DNA of 64,000 nt from GCA-2748575 sp965222725 (lineage in GTDB: Bacteria; Pseudomonadota; Gammaproteobacteria; Pseudomonadales; Ketobacteraceae). The position numbers were made by a program, and so were the translations under genes. The notes beneath the pieces were generated by a model. That model did not search any database. It had not been told where the DNA came from and saw nothing but the letters and a program-made list of their open reading frames with translations. This document shows positions 33,702 to 43,585 of the stretch, piece after piece (within the stretch, counting starts at the first letter, position 1; each line of letters begins with the position of its first letter). The DNA is taken from contig OZ244969.1 of assembly GCA_965222725.1 (NCBI GenBank), forward strand, positions 1,240,001 to 1,304,000. The letters are read 5' to 3'.

Positions 33702-36700
33702 ATGAATACACTACAGCAGGCTGCAAAATTTCTGATACCCGCGGCATTGTCCGGATTATTACTGGCCTGTGGCGGCAGCTCGTCCGGCGGTAACGAGTCC
33801 CCCAATGCCAATGCCGGCCCGGATATCCGCGCCCGCTTTGGTGCCGAAGTGACCCTGAGTGGCCGGGACAGTTATGACAACGACGGCCCCATTCTGGAAT
33901 TTAACTGGACCCAGGTATCCGGCCCCACCGTGGAACTGGCGCAGGTGAACAGCTCCACCGTGAAATTCACCGTGCCCAACGGCACCGAAGCTACTGACCT
34001 GACGTTTGAGCTGGCGGTGGAAGATAACGGCGGCAAAGTGGGTACCGATCGCGTTACAGTATCTGCCGTTGGGCCCATCGATCTGAACCGGTTCTTAACC
34101 TACTTCAGCGCGCCCGATGATTATGTGGTGGAAGTGGCGCTGGACGATACCGTAGGGGCGCTCACCGCCGATGTCAGTTTCGATCTGGTGATGACGGTAA
34201 CCCAGCGTTATCAGACCCAGGATGGCACCGTCACCACGCGCACTCTGGCCAGCGAAACCCGTTCCGGCATCTGGACTGCCGCACAACAGGCCAATGATAC
34301 CTTTCCCCGTTTCGGTTTTGATATTCCCCAGGCCCGAATAGAAGACCTGGTGGATGTGAACAAAAGTACCCGCAACAACATTGATCTTATCGTGTCCCTG
34401 CAACTGGAAAACGTCGGCGCCGCACTGGATTATGTCATTCAGGTGCTGAACAACGAAGGCGAACCCATTGCAGAAAACACCATAGCACCGGTCACGCCTT
34501 TGGGATTGAACGCGCCGACACCCGATGGCATCAGTGTGGATGTGTCGCTGATGCTGGATAACCTGGGCTTTGATCTGGCCGAAAGCAAAACCACCGCACT
34601 GGCTTATTACGCGGCTATTGATCCCGACAACGAAAAAACCACCTTAAGCGACTGGCTTGTTGCCAATAACTACAATGCCGACACAGCCACCCGTGCCAAA
34701 TACCTGAACGGTTTTGATCTGGCCTTTGGCCGCGATATGCGCATGTGGTCCAACGATCAGGGCCATGTGTTTGCCTTTGTGGAAAACTACCCCAACGTGG
34801 ATTCCCTGGTGGATGGCTCCAATCATTTTGGTACCGTGGCCATGGAATACAGTCCGGGCCCCGGTGGTGGCGATCCTTTTACCAAGTTCTATACCTTTAT
34901 CCGCGATCCGCTCACCGGTGTGCAGCAGCGCGTGGTAAGCATGGACTTTGATGGCCGCGGTGAAAAGTTCACGCCCGGTAACTGCACCGTTTGCCACGGC
35001 GGTACCCCGGCGGCACTGGTGGCCGGTGAATACCCGGACGAAGGTAATATCGGTGCCGGCTTTTTATTGTGGGATGTGGATACCTTTGCTTTTTCCGACG
35101 CCGCCTATGAAGGCCGCACGCCTTTTGATGATGAAAACTTCCTGAACAAATCCGATTACGAAGCCGCCTTTAAAACCTTTAACGAAATGGTGAAACTCAC
35201 CAACATTACCGATGCCCAGCGGGAACTGGTGCATGGCTGGTATGGCGGCGAGTCCATGCCCAACAACACATTCGACGGCAGTTATGTGCCGGTAGCCTGG
35301 CGCTCCCCGGCCGATGGCGGGCCGGAAACCAATCCCGACAATGCGTCTGAATTTTACCTGGAGGTATTCGGCCCCACCTGCCGCGCCTGTCACAACGGCC
35401 TGGACAATGAAGAGCTGCAGTTTGCCAGCTACGCGGATTTTATCGACAAGCGGAATGAAATTATTCAACGGGTATTTAACGAAGGCACCATGCCCATGGC
35501 CCGGATTACCATGGATAACTTCTGGGTAGGTACACAGGCGGAGATTTCCGGGTCTTCATCCACCCGTGCCGAACTGCTGGCAGAACACTTGAGTGTGGAT
35601 ATTGAAACGCAGCAACCTGGCGCTCCTCAGGCCATTATTGCCAGCCAGGCAGTTAATAATATGACCACCGTATTCCCGGATTCCCGGGAACAGGTACTGG
35701 CCACGGTGCAGCGGGGTGACCGGATTGAACTGTCGGCACTGGAGAGCCTGTTTGCCAATACCTATAACTGGTCGCTCACCTTACCCGACAACAGTAGCGC
35801 CACACTGAGCAGTACCTCGCAAGCCAGTACCAGCTTTGCCACGGACATCCATGGTGACTTTGTGGCAAACCTGACCATTGCCAACGCGGCAGGAACAGAA
35901 GATCAGGTGAGTTATACCTATCAGGTGGCGAACAATATTCCTGTGGCTGGGGATTTTGCTGCTGCCATTAAAGAAGACGAGTCGGCAGTTATTGATGTGC
36001 TTTCCTCGCCCACGGTACTGGGTGACGGGGAAACTGCGGATCATGCGGTGACGTTTTTCAATGTAGTGGGCGGTGGCGCTGTCGAATCCGGCGGTGTTAT
36101 TACCTTTGTGCCTTCCGGTTCCGGGTTGGGGGGATACGATTACATGATCGAAGACATCGACGGCGATCTGAGTAACACCGGCCAGGTCAACGTCAACGTA
36201 ACGGCCTTGCCGGATGCTTCCAATGATGCCAGCAATGCCTTTGTGGGCACGGCATCCTTTCCCCGTGAGATCACCATCAACGCCCTGAGCAACGATACCC
36301 TGGGTGTGGAACCTACAACAGTGGTATCGCTTGTGCGTACCGGTGGCAGCCTCAGCAACGGTCTGAACAGCTGTGGGGGTGTACAGGGCAGCATGAGCTT
36401 TAACAGCACCAGCGGCTTGTTCGAATACACCCCGCCGGTGGCCTGTGCCGGCTCAGAAACCTATCAATACACCATTCGCGATGATAACGACGATGAATCC
36501 ACAGCGACCATTACCATCAGCGTTAACCGTTCATCCTCCGGGGCCTTCAGCAACGTGGATACCGCCATCGCCAATAACAGCTGTCAGTCTGGCGGCTGCC
36601 ACGACGATGCCCACGTCATGGACCTGAACGGCACCAGTCTGGCCCGCTGGCAGGATATTACCGAGTGTAACCGCAACGCGCCGGATCAGGCTTCCGATTG

Positions 36701-36869
36701 CGACCTGGGTGACCGTATTAATCTGGGCAACCCGGCCAACAGCCTGATTCTGCGCAAGCCTTTAACCGACGGTGTCACTCACGATGGCGGTACACTCTTT
36801 ACCGGCACCAGCGACGTCGATTATTTACGTATCCTGCGCTGGATTGAGGAAGGTGCAGTTCAGCCCTAG
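33702..36869 (+). CDS. Lipoprotein with PKD-like domain and three c-type haem motifs
   Basis: This 1055-residue protein has a lipobox (LLAC, Cys23) and a Gly/Ser linker. Residues about 35-130 form a PKD/Ig-like domain (NANAGPDIRARFG, then GRDSYDNDGPIL-FNWTQVSGP). Haem attachment motifs are CTVCH near residue 428, CRACH near 563 and a spaced CQSGGCH (CX4CH) near 961. Later domains at about 650-930 look like cadherin/Ig-type repeats (TYQVANNIPVAGD, YDYMIEDIDGDLSNTG, YQYTIRDDNDDES). A lipid-anchored multidomain cytochrome is implied. It is downstream of and probably co-translated with the outer-membrane barrel gene. Electron transfer or oxidation of a surface substrate is inference. Confidence 0.75.
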   Translation: MNTLQQAAKFLIPAALSGLLLACGGSSSGGNESPNANAGPDIRARFGAEVTLSGRDSYDNDGPILEFNWTQVSGPTVELAQVNSSTVKFTVPNGTEATDLTFELAVEDNGGKVGTDRVTVSAVGPIDLNRFLTYFSAPDDYVVEVALDDTVGALTADVSFDLVMTVTQRYQTQDGTVTTRTLASETRSGIWTAAQQANDTFPRFGFDIPQARIEDLVDVNKSTRNNIDLIVSLQLENVGAALDYVIQVLNNEGEPIAENTIAPVTPLGLNAPTPDGISVDVSLMLDNLGFDLAESKTTALAYYAAIDPDNEKTTLSDWLVANNYNADTATRAKYLNGFDLAFGRDMRMWSNDQGHVFAFVENYPNVDSLVDGSNHFGTVAMEYSPGPGGGDPFTKFYTFIRDPLTGVQQRVVSMDFDGRGEKFTPGNCTVCHGGTPAALVAGEYPDEGNIGAGFLLWDVDTFAFSDAAYEGRTPFDDENFLNKSDYEAAFKTFNEMVKLTNITDAQRELVHGWYGGESMPNNTFDGSYVPVAWRSPADGGPETNPDNASEFYLEVFGPTCRACHNGLDNEELQFASYADFIDKRNEIIQRVFNEGTMPMARITMDNFWVGTQAEISGSSSTRAELLAEHLSVDIETQQPGAPQAIIASQAVNNMTTVFPDSREQVLATVQRGDRIELSALESLFANTYNWSLTLPDNSSATLSSTSQASTSFATDIHGDFVANLTIANAAGTEDQVSYTYQVANNIPVAGDFAAAIKEDESAVIDVLSSPTVLGDGETADHAVTFFNVVGGGAVESGGVITFVPSGSGLGGYDYMIEDIDGDLSNTGQVNVNVTALPDASNDASNAFVGTASFPREITINALSNDTLGVEPTTVVSLVRTGGSLSNGLNSCGGVQGSMSFNSTSGLFEYTPPVACAGSETYQYTIRDDNDDESTATITISVNRSSSGAFSNVDTAIANNSCQSGGCHDDAHVMDLNGTSLARWQDITECNRNAPDQASDCDLGDRINLGNPANSLILRKPLTDGVTHDGGTLFTGTSDVDYLRILRWIEEGAVQP

Positions 36870-36881
36870 TACGCGCGGGTG

Positions 36882-36909
36882 AGCCAGTCCCAATGCCCCG
36901 GGGCTGGCT
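36882..36909 (+). terminator. Weak hairpin after the haem-lipoprotein gene
   Basis: AGCCAG pairs with CTGGCT, with extra CC/GG pairs inside. No T tract follows, so Rho-independent function is uncertain. Confidence 0.35.
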
Positions 36910-36935
36910 TGGGGATTGGTGCTGGTGCCTGACTG

Positions 36936-36951
36936 ACTGATCCAGGTCAGT
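36936..36951. promoter_or_regulatory. Inverted repeat upstream of the acetyl-CoA hydrolase gene
   Basis: ACTGA-N6-TCAGT lies about 100 nt upstream of the start at 37053. It could be an operator; no regulator is assigned. Confidence 0.3.
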
Positions 36952-37052
36952 GACACCTCCCATAATCCGGGCTAAGTTCTGTTACAGTGGAAGCTGGCCG
37001 CTATAAACCACACCAATAACAGTTTGAATATCAGGATAAAGAGGGGATTTTA

Positions 37053-39224
37053 ATGAGCGCAGCGCCTGTGAACCTGACCACCGTCGAAGATTGTGTTGAG
37101 CAGATCATTGCCACCGTGGGTAAGGACATCGTTCTGGGTGTGCCGTTGGCACTGGGAAAACCCAATCAGCTGATCAACGCCATCTACCGGCGGGCAACCC
37201 AGGACAGCAGCATCAATCTGCGTATTGTTACCGCCCTCTCCCTGGAAAAACCCAGCGCCAAAAACGATATCGAAGCCCGCTTTCTGGATCCTTTTGTGGA
37301 GCGCCTGTTTGGTGATTATGTGCCCCTGGATTACATGACCGCCATTCGCACCAAAAGCCTGCCCATGAACGTGACCGTGTCCGAGTTTTATTTCAAGGCC
37401 GGTTCCATGAAAAACGTACCGGTGGCGCAATGCAACTATATCTCCACCAATTACACCTTTGTGGCCCGGGACCTGATTGATAACGGCGTGAACGTACTGG
37501 CGCAGATGGTGGCGGAAAAAGAAATCGATGGCCGCACACAGTTAAGTCTGAGTTGTAATCCCGATGTGTCCCTGGACATCAAACCACTGCTGGACCGGGA
37601 GAAGCAAAAAGGCAGAAACATCATGGTGATTGGCCAGGTGCACGACGACCTGCCCTTTATGTATAACCGCGCAGTGGTGGAGCCGGACTTTTTTGATGTG
37701 GTGATTCGCAATCCCCAATACAGCACTACCTTGTTTGCTCCACCCAATATGTCGGTGCCGCCGCAGGATTTTGTGGCGGGTCTGCACGCCAGCACCCTGT
37801 TAAAAGATGGCGGCACGCTGCAGATCGGTATCGGTTCCATGGGGGATGCCATTGTGTATGCAGCGCAGTTGCGTCATCAGCATAATGATTATTATCGCAA
37901 ACTGATCGGTAAAATCGGTTGCGATGAAAAACTGCTGGATGCCGAAGGCGGGCAGGAAACCTTTGATAAAGGGCTTTACGGATCCAGCGAAATGTTTGTG
38001 AACGGTTTTCGTTACCTGATTGAAAGCGGCATCGTAAAACGCAAAGTTTATGATGATCTGACCCTGCAAACTTTGCTTAACGAAGGCGACATTGAAGAAA
38101 CCATTACGGATCAGACCTTAAGAACCCTGATTGATGCCGGTGCGGTCAGTGCGGTGCTTAACGAAGACGATCTGGATTATCTGACTTACTGGGGCATTCT
38201 GAACGCGGATGTCACATTGAAAGATAACAACCTCATCGCGGGCGGCGTCACTATCGCCAACGATCTCAGTAATCCCGGCAATTACCAGCAACTGATGGAT
38301 CATGGTCTTGGCAAAACGTTAAAGCACGGTGTGTACATGCACGGTGGTTTTTTCCTGGGGCCACAGGATTTTTATCAGTACCTGCGTGAGATGCCCTGCG
38401 AGCTGGCAAAGAATATCTGTATGTCCAGCGTCGGGCATATTAACCAGCTGTCCTATGATTCGCCTCTGTTAACGGCTCAGCGGCGGGATGCCCGTTTTAT
38501 CAATACCGGCATGATGGTTACCCTGAGCGGATCGGTGGTATCCGACGGCCTGGAAGACGGTACCGTGATCAGCGGCGTCGGCGGCCAGTACAATTTTGTG
38601 GCCATGGCTCACAGTTTGCCGGATGCCCGTTCCATTCTGTGTGTGCGCAGTACCCGCGGCAGTGGTAAGCATGCCCAATCCAACATTGTGCCTTTTTACG
38701 GCCATATCACCATACCGCGGCATTTGCGGGATATTATTGTCACCGAATACGGAGTGGCGAATCTGCGGGGTAAAACCGATGAGGAAGTGGCCATCGCCCT
38801 GATTAAAGTAGCGGATTCCCGTTTTCAGGAAGAGCTGCTGGAGTTTGCCAAGGAAAACGGCAAGGTCTGCAAGGATTATGAGTTACCGTCGGAGTATCGC
38901 AATAATACTCCGGAAAAAATCAACGACTGGGTCAGCAAATGGCGCAAGGACGGTTACTTCCCGGCATTCCCGCTAGGCACTGATCTGACAGACGAGGAAA
39001 TCGCCATCGGCAAGAGCCTGAAAGAAATCAAAGCGCTGATGGATAATCCGCGGCAATTAATCAAAGCCATTGTGCGCGCCTTTGTGCATGATGTGGATGA
39101 AGAAGGCGCTCACAAATACCTGGAGCGTATGCAGCTGGCTCACCCGGATACTGCCAAAGAGACACTGATACAGCACCTGCTGATGCTGGAGCTGGAAGAT
39201 AACGGTTACCTGCGGCCAATCTAG
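37053..39224 (+). CDS. Acetyl-CoA hydrolase/transferase family protein
   Basis: This 723-residue member of the class I CoA-transferase/acetyl-CoA hydrolase family is cytoplasmic. The N-terminal part has KDIVLGVPLALGKPNQL. The central CoA-binding phrase is LQIGIGSMGDAIVYA (around residue 267). The C-terminal catalytic domain carries SGSVVSDGLEDG, GVGGQYNF and TEYGVANLRGKTDEE. It is longer than the 500-residue acetate CoA-transferases because of an insertion (about residues 285-400) and a C-terminal helical tail. The likely reaction is moving or hydrolysing CoA from short acyl-CoA. The ATG has a GAGGGG site. It is monocistronic. Confidence 0.85.
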   Translation: MSAAPVNLTTVEDCVEQIIATVGKDIVLGVPLALGKPNQLINAIYRRATQDSSINLRIVTALSLEKPSAKNDIEARFLDPFVERLFGDYVPLDYMTAIRTKSLPMNVTVSEFYFKAGSMKNVPVAQCNYISTNYTFVARDLIDNGVNVLAQMVAEKEIDGRTQLSLSCNPDVSLDIKPLLDREKQKGRNIMVIGQVHDDLPFMYNRAVVEPDFFDVVIRNPQYSTTLFAPPNMSVPPQDFVAGLHASTLLKDGGTLQIGIGSMGDAIVYAAQLRHQHNDYYRKLIGKIGCDEKLLDAEGGQETFDKGLYGSSEMFVNGFRYLIESGIVKRKVYDDLTLQTLLNEGDIEETITDQTLRTLIDAGAVSAVLNEDDLDYLTYWGILNADVTLKDNNLIAGGVTIANDLSNPGNYQQLMDHGLGKTLKHGVYMHGGFFLGPQDFYQYLREMPCELAKNICMSSVGHINQLSYDSPLLTAQRRDARFINTGMMVTLSGSVVSDGLEDGTVISGVGGQYNFVAMAHSLPDARSILCVRSTRGSGKHAQSNIVPFYGHITIPRHLRDIIVTEYGVANLRGKTDEEVAIALIKVADSRFQEELLEFAKENGKVCKDYELPSEYRNNTPEKINDWVSKWRKDGYFPAFPLGTDLTDEEIAIGKSLKEIKALMDNPRQLIKAIVRAFVHDVDEEGAHKYLERMQLAHPDTAKETLIQHLLMLELEDNGYLRPI

Positions 39225-39354
39225 ATTAGCGCTTTTCTGCTCTGGTACCATGGTCTATTATTTTTAGTTACCAAATTCGGATTGCTGTGCGCGATTATAT
39301 GTGTTGATATTCGCATCCGAAAATTTTCCTGTTCACAGCCAGGAGGTTCCTGCC

Positions 39355-39525
39355 ATGACAAGGCTGGTGCTGACCATGTTGGTCATAGCCACCGCCCTCG
39401 TGGCCGGCATACTGTTTTATCCCAAGCAGCGGAATGACAACATGCCGGCCACAGAGCAAAAACCCTGGGATGACAACACAGCCCATCCAAAAACATCTCT
39501 GCCTTCTTTCCTGATAGATTTCTAA
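39355..39525 (+). CDS. Small single-span membrane protein
   Basis: This 56-residue protein has an ideal AGGAGG ribosome site 7-8 nt before the ATG, the best evidence that it is real. An in-frame ATG at 39301 has no such site. One hydrophobic helix ([19 protein letters not shown]) is followed by a short polar tail. Its stop codon overlaps the stop of the convergent chemoreceptor gene by 2 nt. I do not recognise a family. Confidence 0.65.
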   Translation: MTRLVLTMLVIATALVAGILFYPKQRNDNMPATEQKPWDDNTAHPKTSLPSFLIDF

Positions 39526-41156
39526 ACCCGAAACTGTGCCGTGATATCCCGCAGGCTGTTTGCCATGGCATCCAGATCCCGGGCCAGTTTGGCGTTTTCC
39601 TGAATCGTGCGCTGAGTGTCCGACGACAGGCTGGCAACACTGGTAATGTTCTGGCTGATATCCTCGGAGACGGTGGTCTGTTCTTCCGCTGCTGCCGCAA
39701 TCTGGGTGTTCATGCTTTTGATGGATTCCACCGCATCCGTGATCTGGTGAATGGAAACCCCGGCGGATTCCGCCAGGTTCACACAGTCTCGGGTCTGATC
39801 CCGGCTGGAACGCATGGCGCCAACCGCACTGGACGCGCCGCTCTGCACGGTATCAATAATGCGGTGAATTTCTTCGGTGGATTCCTGGGTGCGCTGGGCC
39901 AGAGTGCGCACCTCGTCCGCCACCACGGCAAAGCCGCGCCCCTGTTCGCCGGCACGGGCGGCTTCAATGGCGGCATTCAGCGCCAGCAGATTGGTTTGCT
40001 CGGCAATGCCCTTGATCACATCCAGCACTGAGCCGATGGAAGTGGTCGACTCCTCCAGCTGGTTCATCATCTGGGTAACGCCTTCCACCTCGTGGGACAG
40101 GCGATTAATGGAATCGATGGTCTGCGTCATCACCTTGATACCTTCCTTGGCGGAATTATCCGCTTCGTTGGAGGCATCTGCCGCGTTCTGGGCATTGCGG
40201 GAAATCTCCTGGGAGGCTGCCGACATTTCCTGGGTGGCGGTGGCCACCATGTCTGCCCGATGCTGCACATCGTCAAACTGCTGCGTGACCAGAATCACAT
40301 TGCCGGAAAAGGTGTCCGAGGTGTTTTTCAGCACACCGGTATTGTCTTTCAGCTGGGAAATGATCTTGCGCATATTGCTTTGCATATCTTTCAGGCTCTG
40401 GTTCAGTGCCAGCACCTCGCCTTTACCCATCACATCCACCTGCCGGGTAAAATCCCCGTGGCTGAAGTCCGCAATGGCCGCCAGCAGGTTGGTGAGCGGA
40501 TTGGTGATATTGGTGCGCAAAAACCAGAACAGCCCCAACACAATCAGGGCTGCGCCCAGCACTGCCAGGGGCGTGAATACGTAGGTATCCTGATCGGCGG
40601 CGGCTTCCAGGGCGTTAAACTCTTCCTCTACCTGATGTTCCATCAGCGCGATCAGCTCTGTCAGGGCATCGGTGGGTGCCCGGTCAATACCGCGCACCAG
40701 CTGGTCTGCCACGCGGGGGTCGAAATTACTGTTAACGTAAGCCTCGTAGCCCACCTGATACCGGCTGAAAATTTTGGCGTGGCTGGTAACAAAGGCTTTC
40801 AGCAATTGTTTGCGTTCCGGGTGGTCGGCATAGTCATTCAGCAACTCGCGCCCGGTGCTCTGAATGGCTTCCTGATGTTCCTGAAAGCGGCCCCAGTACT
40901 TGTCCCTGTCTTTGGCCACATGGCCCCGCAATAGCACGTTTTTCCATTCCTGAACCTGCACCTTGAATTCGTGCCGCAGTTCCTGCACCTGCAGTTCGTC
41001 TCTCACATCCTGGCTGAACACGTTTTCGTACGCCGTCAGCAGCCCGTTCTGGTGCAGAATCAGGCCGCCCAGTACCAGTACCAGGGCGCCAATGCCGCCG
41101 GCGATCAGTCTGCTCAACAGCTTGAGCAGGGTTTGATTCCCAACATCTTGAGTCAT
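39522..41156 (-). CDS. Methyl-accepting chemotaxis protein
   Basis: The protein has 544 residues from the ATG at 41156, with GGAGG 9 nt upstream; the ATG at 41186 lacks a ribosome site. TM1 is near residues 12-38, then a helical periplasmic domain of about 160 residues ([20 protein letters not shown] is typical of four-helix-bundle sensors), then TM2 near 200-220 ([17 protein letters not shown]), HAMP, and the signalling domain. The tip [39 protein letters not shown] is intact. The ligand is unknown. It is transcribed away from the SMC operon across a 204-nt divergent region. Confidence 0.92.
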   Translation of the reverse strand: MTQDVGNQTLLKLLSRLIAGGIGALVLVLGGLILHQNGLLTAYENVFSQDVRDELQVQELRHEFKVQVQEWKNVLLRGHVAKDRDKYWGRFQEHQEAIQSTGRELLNDYADHPERKQLLKAFVTSHAKIFSRYQVGYEAYVNSNFDPRVADQLVRGIDRAPTDALTELIALMEHQVEEEFNALEAAADQDTYVFTPLAVLGAALIVLGLFWFLRTNITNPLTNLLAAIADFSHGDFTRQVDVMGKGEVLALNQSLKDMQSNMRKIISQLKDNTGVLKNTSDTFSGNVILVTQQFDDVQHRADMVATATQEMSAASQEISRNAQNAADASNEADNSAKEGIKVMTQTIDSINRLSHEVEGVTQMMNQLEESTTSIGSVLDVIKGIAEQTNLLALNAAIEAARAGEQGRGFAVVADEVRTLAQRTQESTEEIHRIIDTVQSGASSAVGAMRSSRDQTRDCVNLAESAGVSIHQITDAVESIKSMNTQIAAAAEEQTTVSEDISQNITSVASLSSDTQRTIQENAKLARDLDAMANSLRDITAQFRV

Positions 41157-41303
41157 TTCGTCAGGCCTCCGCGAGGTGGTAGTCATTAACGAGCTGTCAA
41201 CCGTATTGAGCCTTTCAGTATAGAAAACATTTGCCAGCCGTCCGGTGATTCTGGTGGTATTCGAGCTAAAGTCGAACTATCATTCCTGCACTATTTTTGA
41301 ACA

Positions 41304-41339
41304 TTTTTCGATCTTGTTTTTCGATCCTGTTTTTCGATC
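41304..41339. repeat. Three exact iterons upstream of the SMC operon
   Basis: TTTTTCGATC occurs three times with an exact 13-nt period, starting at 41304, 41317 and 41330. The last copy ends 21 nt before the GTG start of the first SMC-operon gene, overlapping the expected promoter or leader. The even spacing suggests an operator or a protein-binding array. Confidence 0.7.
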
Positions 41340-41360
41340 ATTAAGGGGGGCCGCTACTCA

Positions 41361-42824
41361 GTGGGTTTGTTCGCACAGGAACGCAGTCAGTTTTTCAAGC
41401 CGCTGAACAGTAAATACCGGGCGGTCATCGTCGAATGTCTCAGCCTGCTCTATAACCGCCTGTACAGCGCCAATGCCGATTACGGCGAATCCCTGCGCCG
41501 GGATCAGGTGCTGGATATCTTTGAGGAAGCCCTCACCCGTGCTCCCGTTATGGATACCGGCGACGACCCTGCCACCCGTTTTAAAACCGAGCGGGAGCAG
41601 GCCATCTGGATACTCAATCAGCTCATCGATAACGGTTGGCTGGAAAAGCAGGTGGACCAGGCCACCCTGCAGAGCACCTTCCCGTTTTCCCGTTATGGCC
41701 GCCTTTTTACCCAGTCCCTGGTGGAGGTGGGCACCACCCAGGTGCGTACCCGGCACCGCAACACCCGCAATACCCTTAATGCGCTTGAGGCTTTTATCAG
41801 CCGGGGCGAGGTCCACGATTTGCTGGATGCCTACGAATACTCCGAACGCATTATCAGCGACTTCACCGACGTGATTGCCGAGCTGGAAGAACGCAAGCGG
41901 GAACTGGTGCGCCAGGTGGAAGCCCAGTTGCTGGTGCAGCAGGCCACCGACCAGTTTTTTGAATTTATGGAAAAGCGCTTTCAGCCGGACGTGTCCGTGC
42001 GCCTGTCCGCCGACAGCGTGGAAAAGCACCGCGACGCCATTCACGATGTGATCGGCCGCATCCGCCGCAAGCGCAAGGACTTTAAACGGGATGCCGAACT
42101 CAAGCTGCGCCAGATGGTGCCGGAACTGGTGCAGGGTAAAAACTCGGTGCTGTACGCGCTGCTGGATACCATTGAAATCCGCATGCGCAATGCGGCCGAT
42201 CTGATGCTGCCCGCCCTGCGCCGGGCCCTGCAGAGTTTTACCAAGCGGGCCGACATTATCATTCGCCAGCTCACCTACCTGCATGCCCAGAAAAACAACG
42301 ATGTGGTGGAAGTCTGCCGCCACCTGGCGTCTCTGTCGGAGGATGCCCAGAACGAACGTTTGCAGGAAGCCGGTGCCACTCTGGCCAGTCTCAAGCCACA
42401 ATTAATTGATCCGGAACAGATCCGCCTGGTGCAAAAACGGGAGGAGCGGGTGGTGAGTACCCTGGTATCGGAACAGCAACGTCTGGACGACGGCGCCCGC
42501 CGGGAACTGCTGGTGCAGAATCTGCTGGATCAGGCCTTTGTGATCCAGAATGAAAGTATGAAAGATTATCTGTTAACGGCGCTGGCCGGTGGTGAGCGTA
42601 TCTCCACGGCGGATCTGCCGGTGGAAAACGCCCGGGATTTGCTGGCCATGGCCCATGCGGTGGAAGCCGCCGCCCAGACCGGCCGGGATTCCGACTATCA
42701 CTTTGAAGTGCGTCATCAGGGGGTGGGTAAAGACCACCCTTATTTTGATCGCTACGATATGTTTGAAATAGAGCTGGTGGCCAATGAGGCCACAGTCTCT
42801 GCAAAACCCTCTGCAAAAAACTGA
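41361..42824 (+). CDS. JetA/MksF-type kleisin subunit of a MukBEF-like SMC complex
   Basis: This 487-residue protein begins at a GTG with AAGGGGGG upstream. The text FFKPLNSKYRAVIVECL and YNRLYSANADYGESLRRDQ matches the JetA (DUF5716)/MksF family. Winged-helix segments come first, then helical coiled-coil regions (ELEERKRELVRQVEAQLLVQQ) that contact the SMC subunit, and a C-terminal wing. In Wadjet and MksBEF complexes this kleisin bridges the SMC heads and helps form a DNA-extruding machine. The next gene starts 6 nt later. Confidence 0.82.
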   Translation: MGLFAQERSQFFKPLNSKYRAVIVECLSLLYNRLYSANADYGESLRRDQVLDIFEEALTRAPVMDTGDDPATRFKTEREQAIWILNQLIDNGWLEKQVDQATLQSTFPFSRYGRLFTQSLVEVGTTQVRTRHRNTRNTLNALEAFISRGEVHDLLDAYEYSERIISDFTDVIAELEERKRELVRQVEAQLLVQQATDQFFEFMEKRFQPDVSVRLSADSVEKHRDAIHDVIGRIRRKRKDFKRDAELKLRQMVPELVQGKNSVLYALLDTIEIRMRNAADLMLPALRRALQSFTKRADIIIRQLTYLHAQKNNDVVEVCRHLASLSEDAQNERLQEAGATLASLKPQLIDPEQIRLVQKREERVVSTLVSEQQRLDDGARRELLVQNLLDQAFVIQNESMKDYLLTALAGGERISTADLPVENARDLLAMAHAVEAAAQTGRDSDYHFEVRHQGVGKDHPYFDRYDMFEIELVANEATVSAKPSAKN

Positions 42825-42830
42825 GTCTGT

Positions 42831-43583
42831 ATGAATCTGACCGAACACTTAACTAAAAAGCTGGCCGATAAAGGTTATCAGCTGCAGGAATTCAGCGAAC
42901 TGGTGCTGCGGTTACTGGATTACGGCGTACTCTGCCGCGACGAATCCAATGTGGAAGAACAGCTTTATGACCGTTACCTGGTGCTGGAAGAACTGGTGGC
43001 CGATTATTTTGCGCCCCTGCATTTACGGATTCAGCACGATCGCCGTTTCTGTTTTGTGCGTTTGTTTCCTCCCGGTGCTGTAGTGCCCGGTTTGCCCGAT
43101 GAAAACGATGCGCCCTTTAACAGCGGCCTGCGCACCAACCTGACCCAGCCGGAAGTGGCCACGGTGCTGGTGTTACGGGCGGAATACGACAAGGCTCTGC
43201 GGGAAGGCCAGGTGGATGATCAGGGTTGCGTAACCCTGTCGCTGGAAGCGTTAAGCATTGCCATGCGCAATTTATTGACACGCAGCCTGCCCGAGAAAAA
43301 AACCGAACGGGCGCAACTGTTCCGGCGCCTGCGGCAATTGCGTTTGATTCAGTTCAGTGCCGATGCCGACATGGATAACCAGGATGCCTGGCTGCGGATC
43401 CGCCCCACCATTACCAGCTTTGTGAACGAAGCCGTGCTGAACCAGATCAATGCCCCGGAGCCGGAAGCCGAAACTGATACGGACAATACGGCCGCATCGG
43501 ATAGCTTAACGGCCAGCGAAGAACATTCCTTGTTTGGCGGCGCCAGTGCCGCCAACGACCAGAACAGCGAAGTGAATTCCTGA
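42831..43583 (+). CDS. JetB/MksE-type KITE subunit
   Basis: This 250-residue protein of the DUF4194/MksE type has small winged-helix domains ([40 protein letters not shown]) that pack on the kleisin. The last 45 residues are acidic and low in complexity ([16 protein letters not shown]). It is 2 nt upstream of the SMC gene, so translational coupling is likely. Confidence 0.8.
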   Translation: MNLTEHLTKKLADKGYQLQEFSELVLRLLDYGVLCRDESNVEEQLYDRYLVLEELVADYFAPLHLRIQHDRRFCFVRLFPPGAVVPGLPDENDAPFNSGLRTNLTQPEVATVLVLRAEYDKALREGQVDDQGCVTLSLEALSIAMRNLLTRSLPEKKTERAQLFRRLRQLRLIQFSADADMDNQDAWLRIRPTITSFVNEAVLNQINAPEPEAETDTDNTAASDSLTASEEHSLFGGASAANDQNSEVNS

Positions 43584-43585
43584 GT

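Noticed and set aside
40092..40934. A 280-codon plus-strand frame inside the second chemoreceptor gene
   Set aside because: It is antisense to a clearly conserved MCP domain and shows no recognisable motif.
41358..42401. A 347-codon minus-strand frame inside the kleisin gene
   Set aside because: The plus-strand frame matches JetA/MksF and fits the operon; the reverse frame is low-complexity His/Gly-rich.
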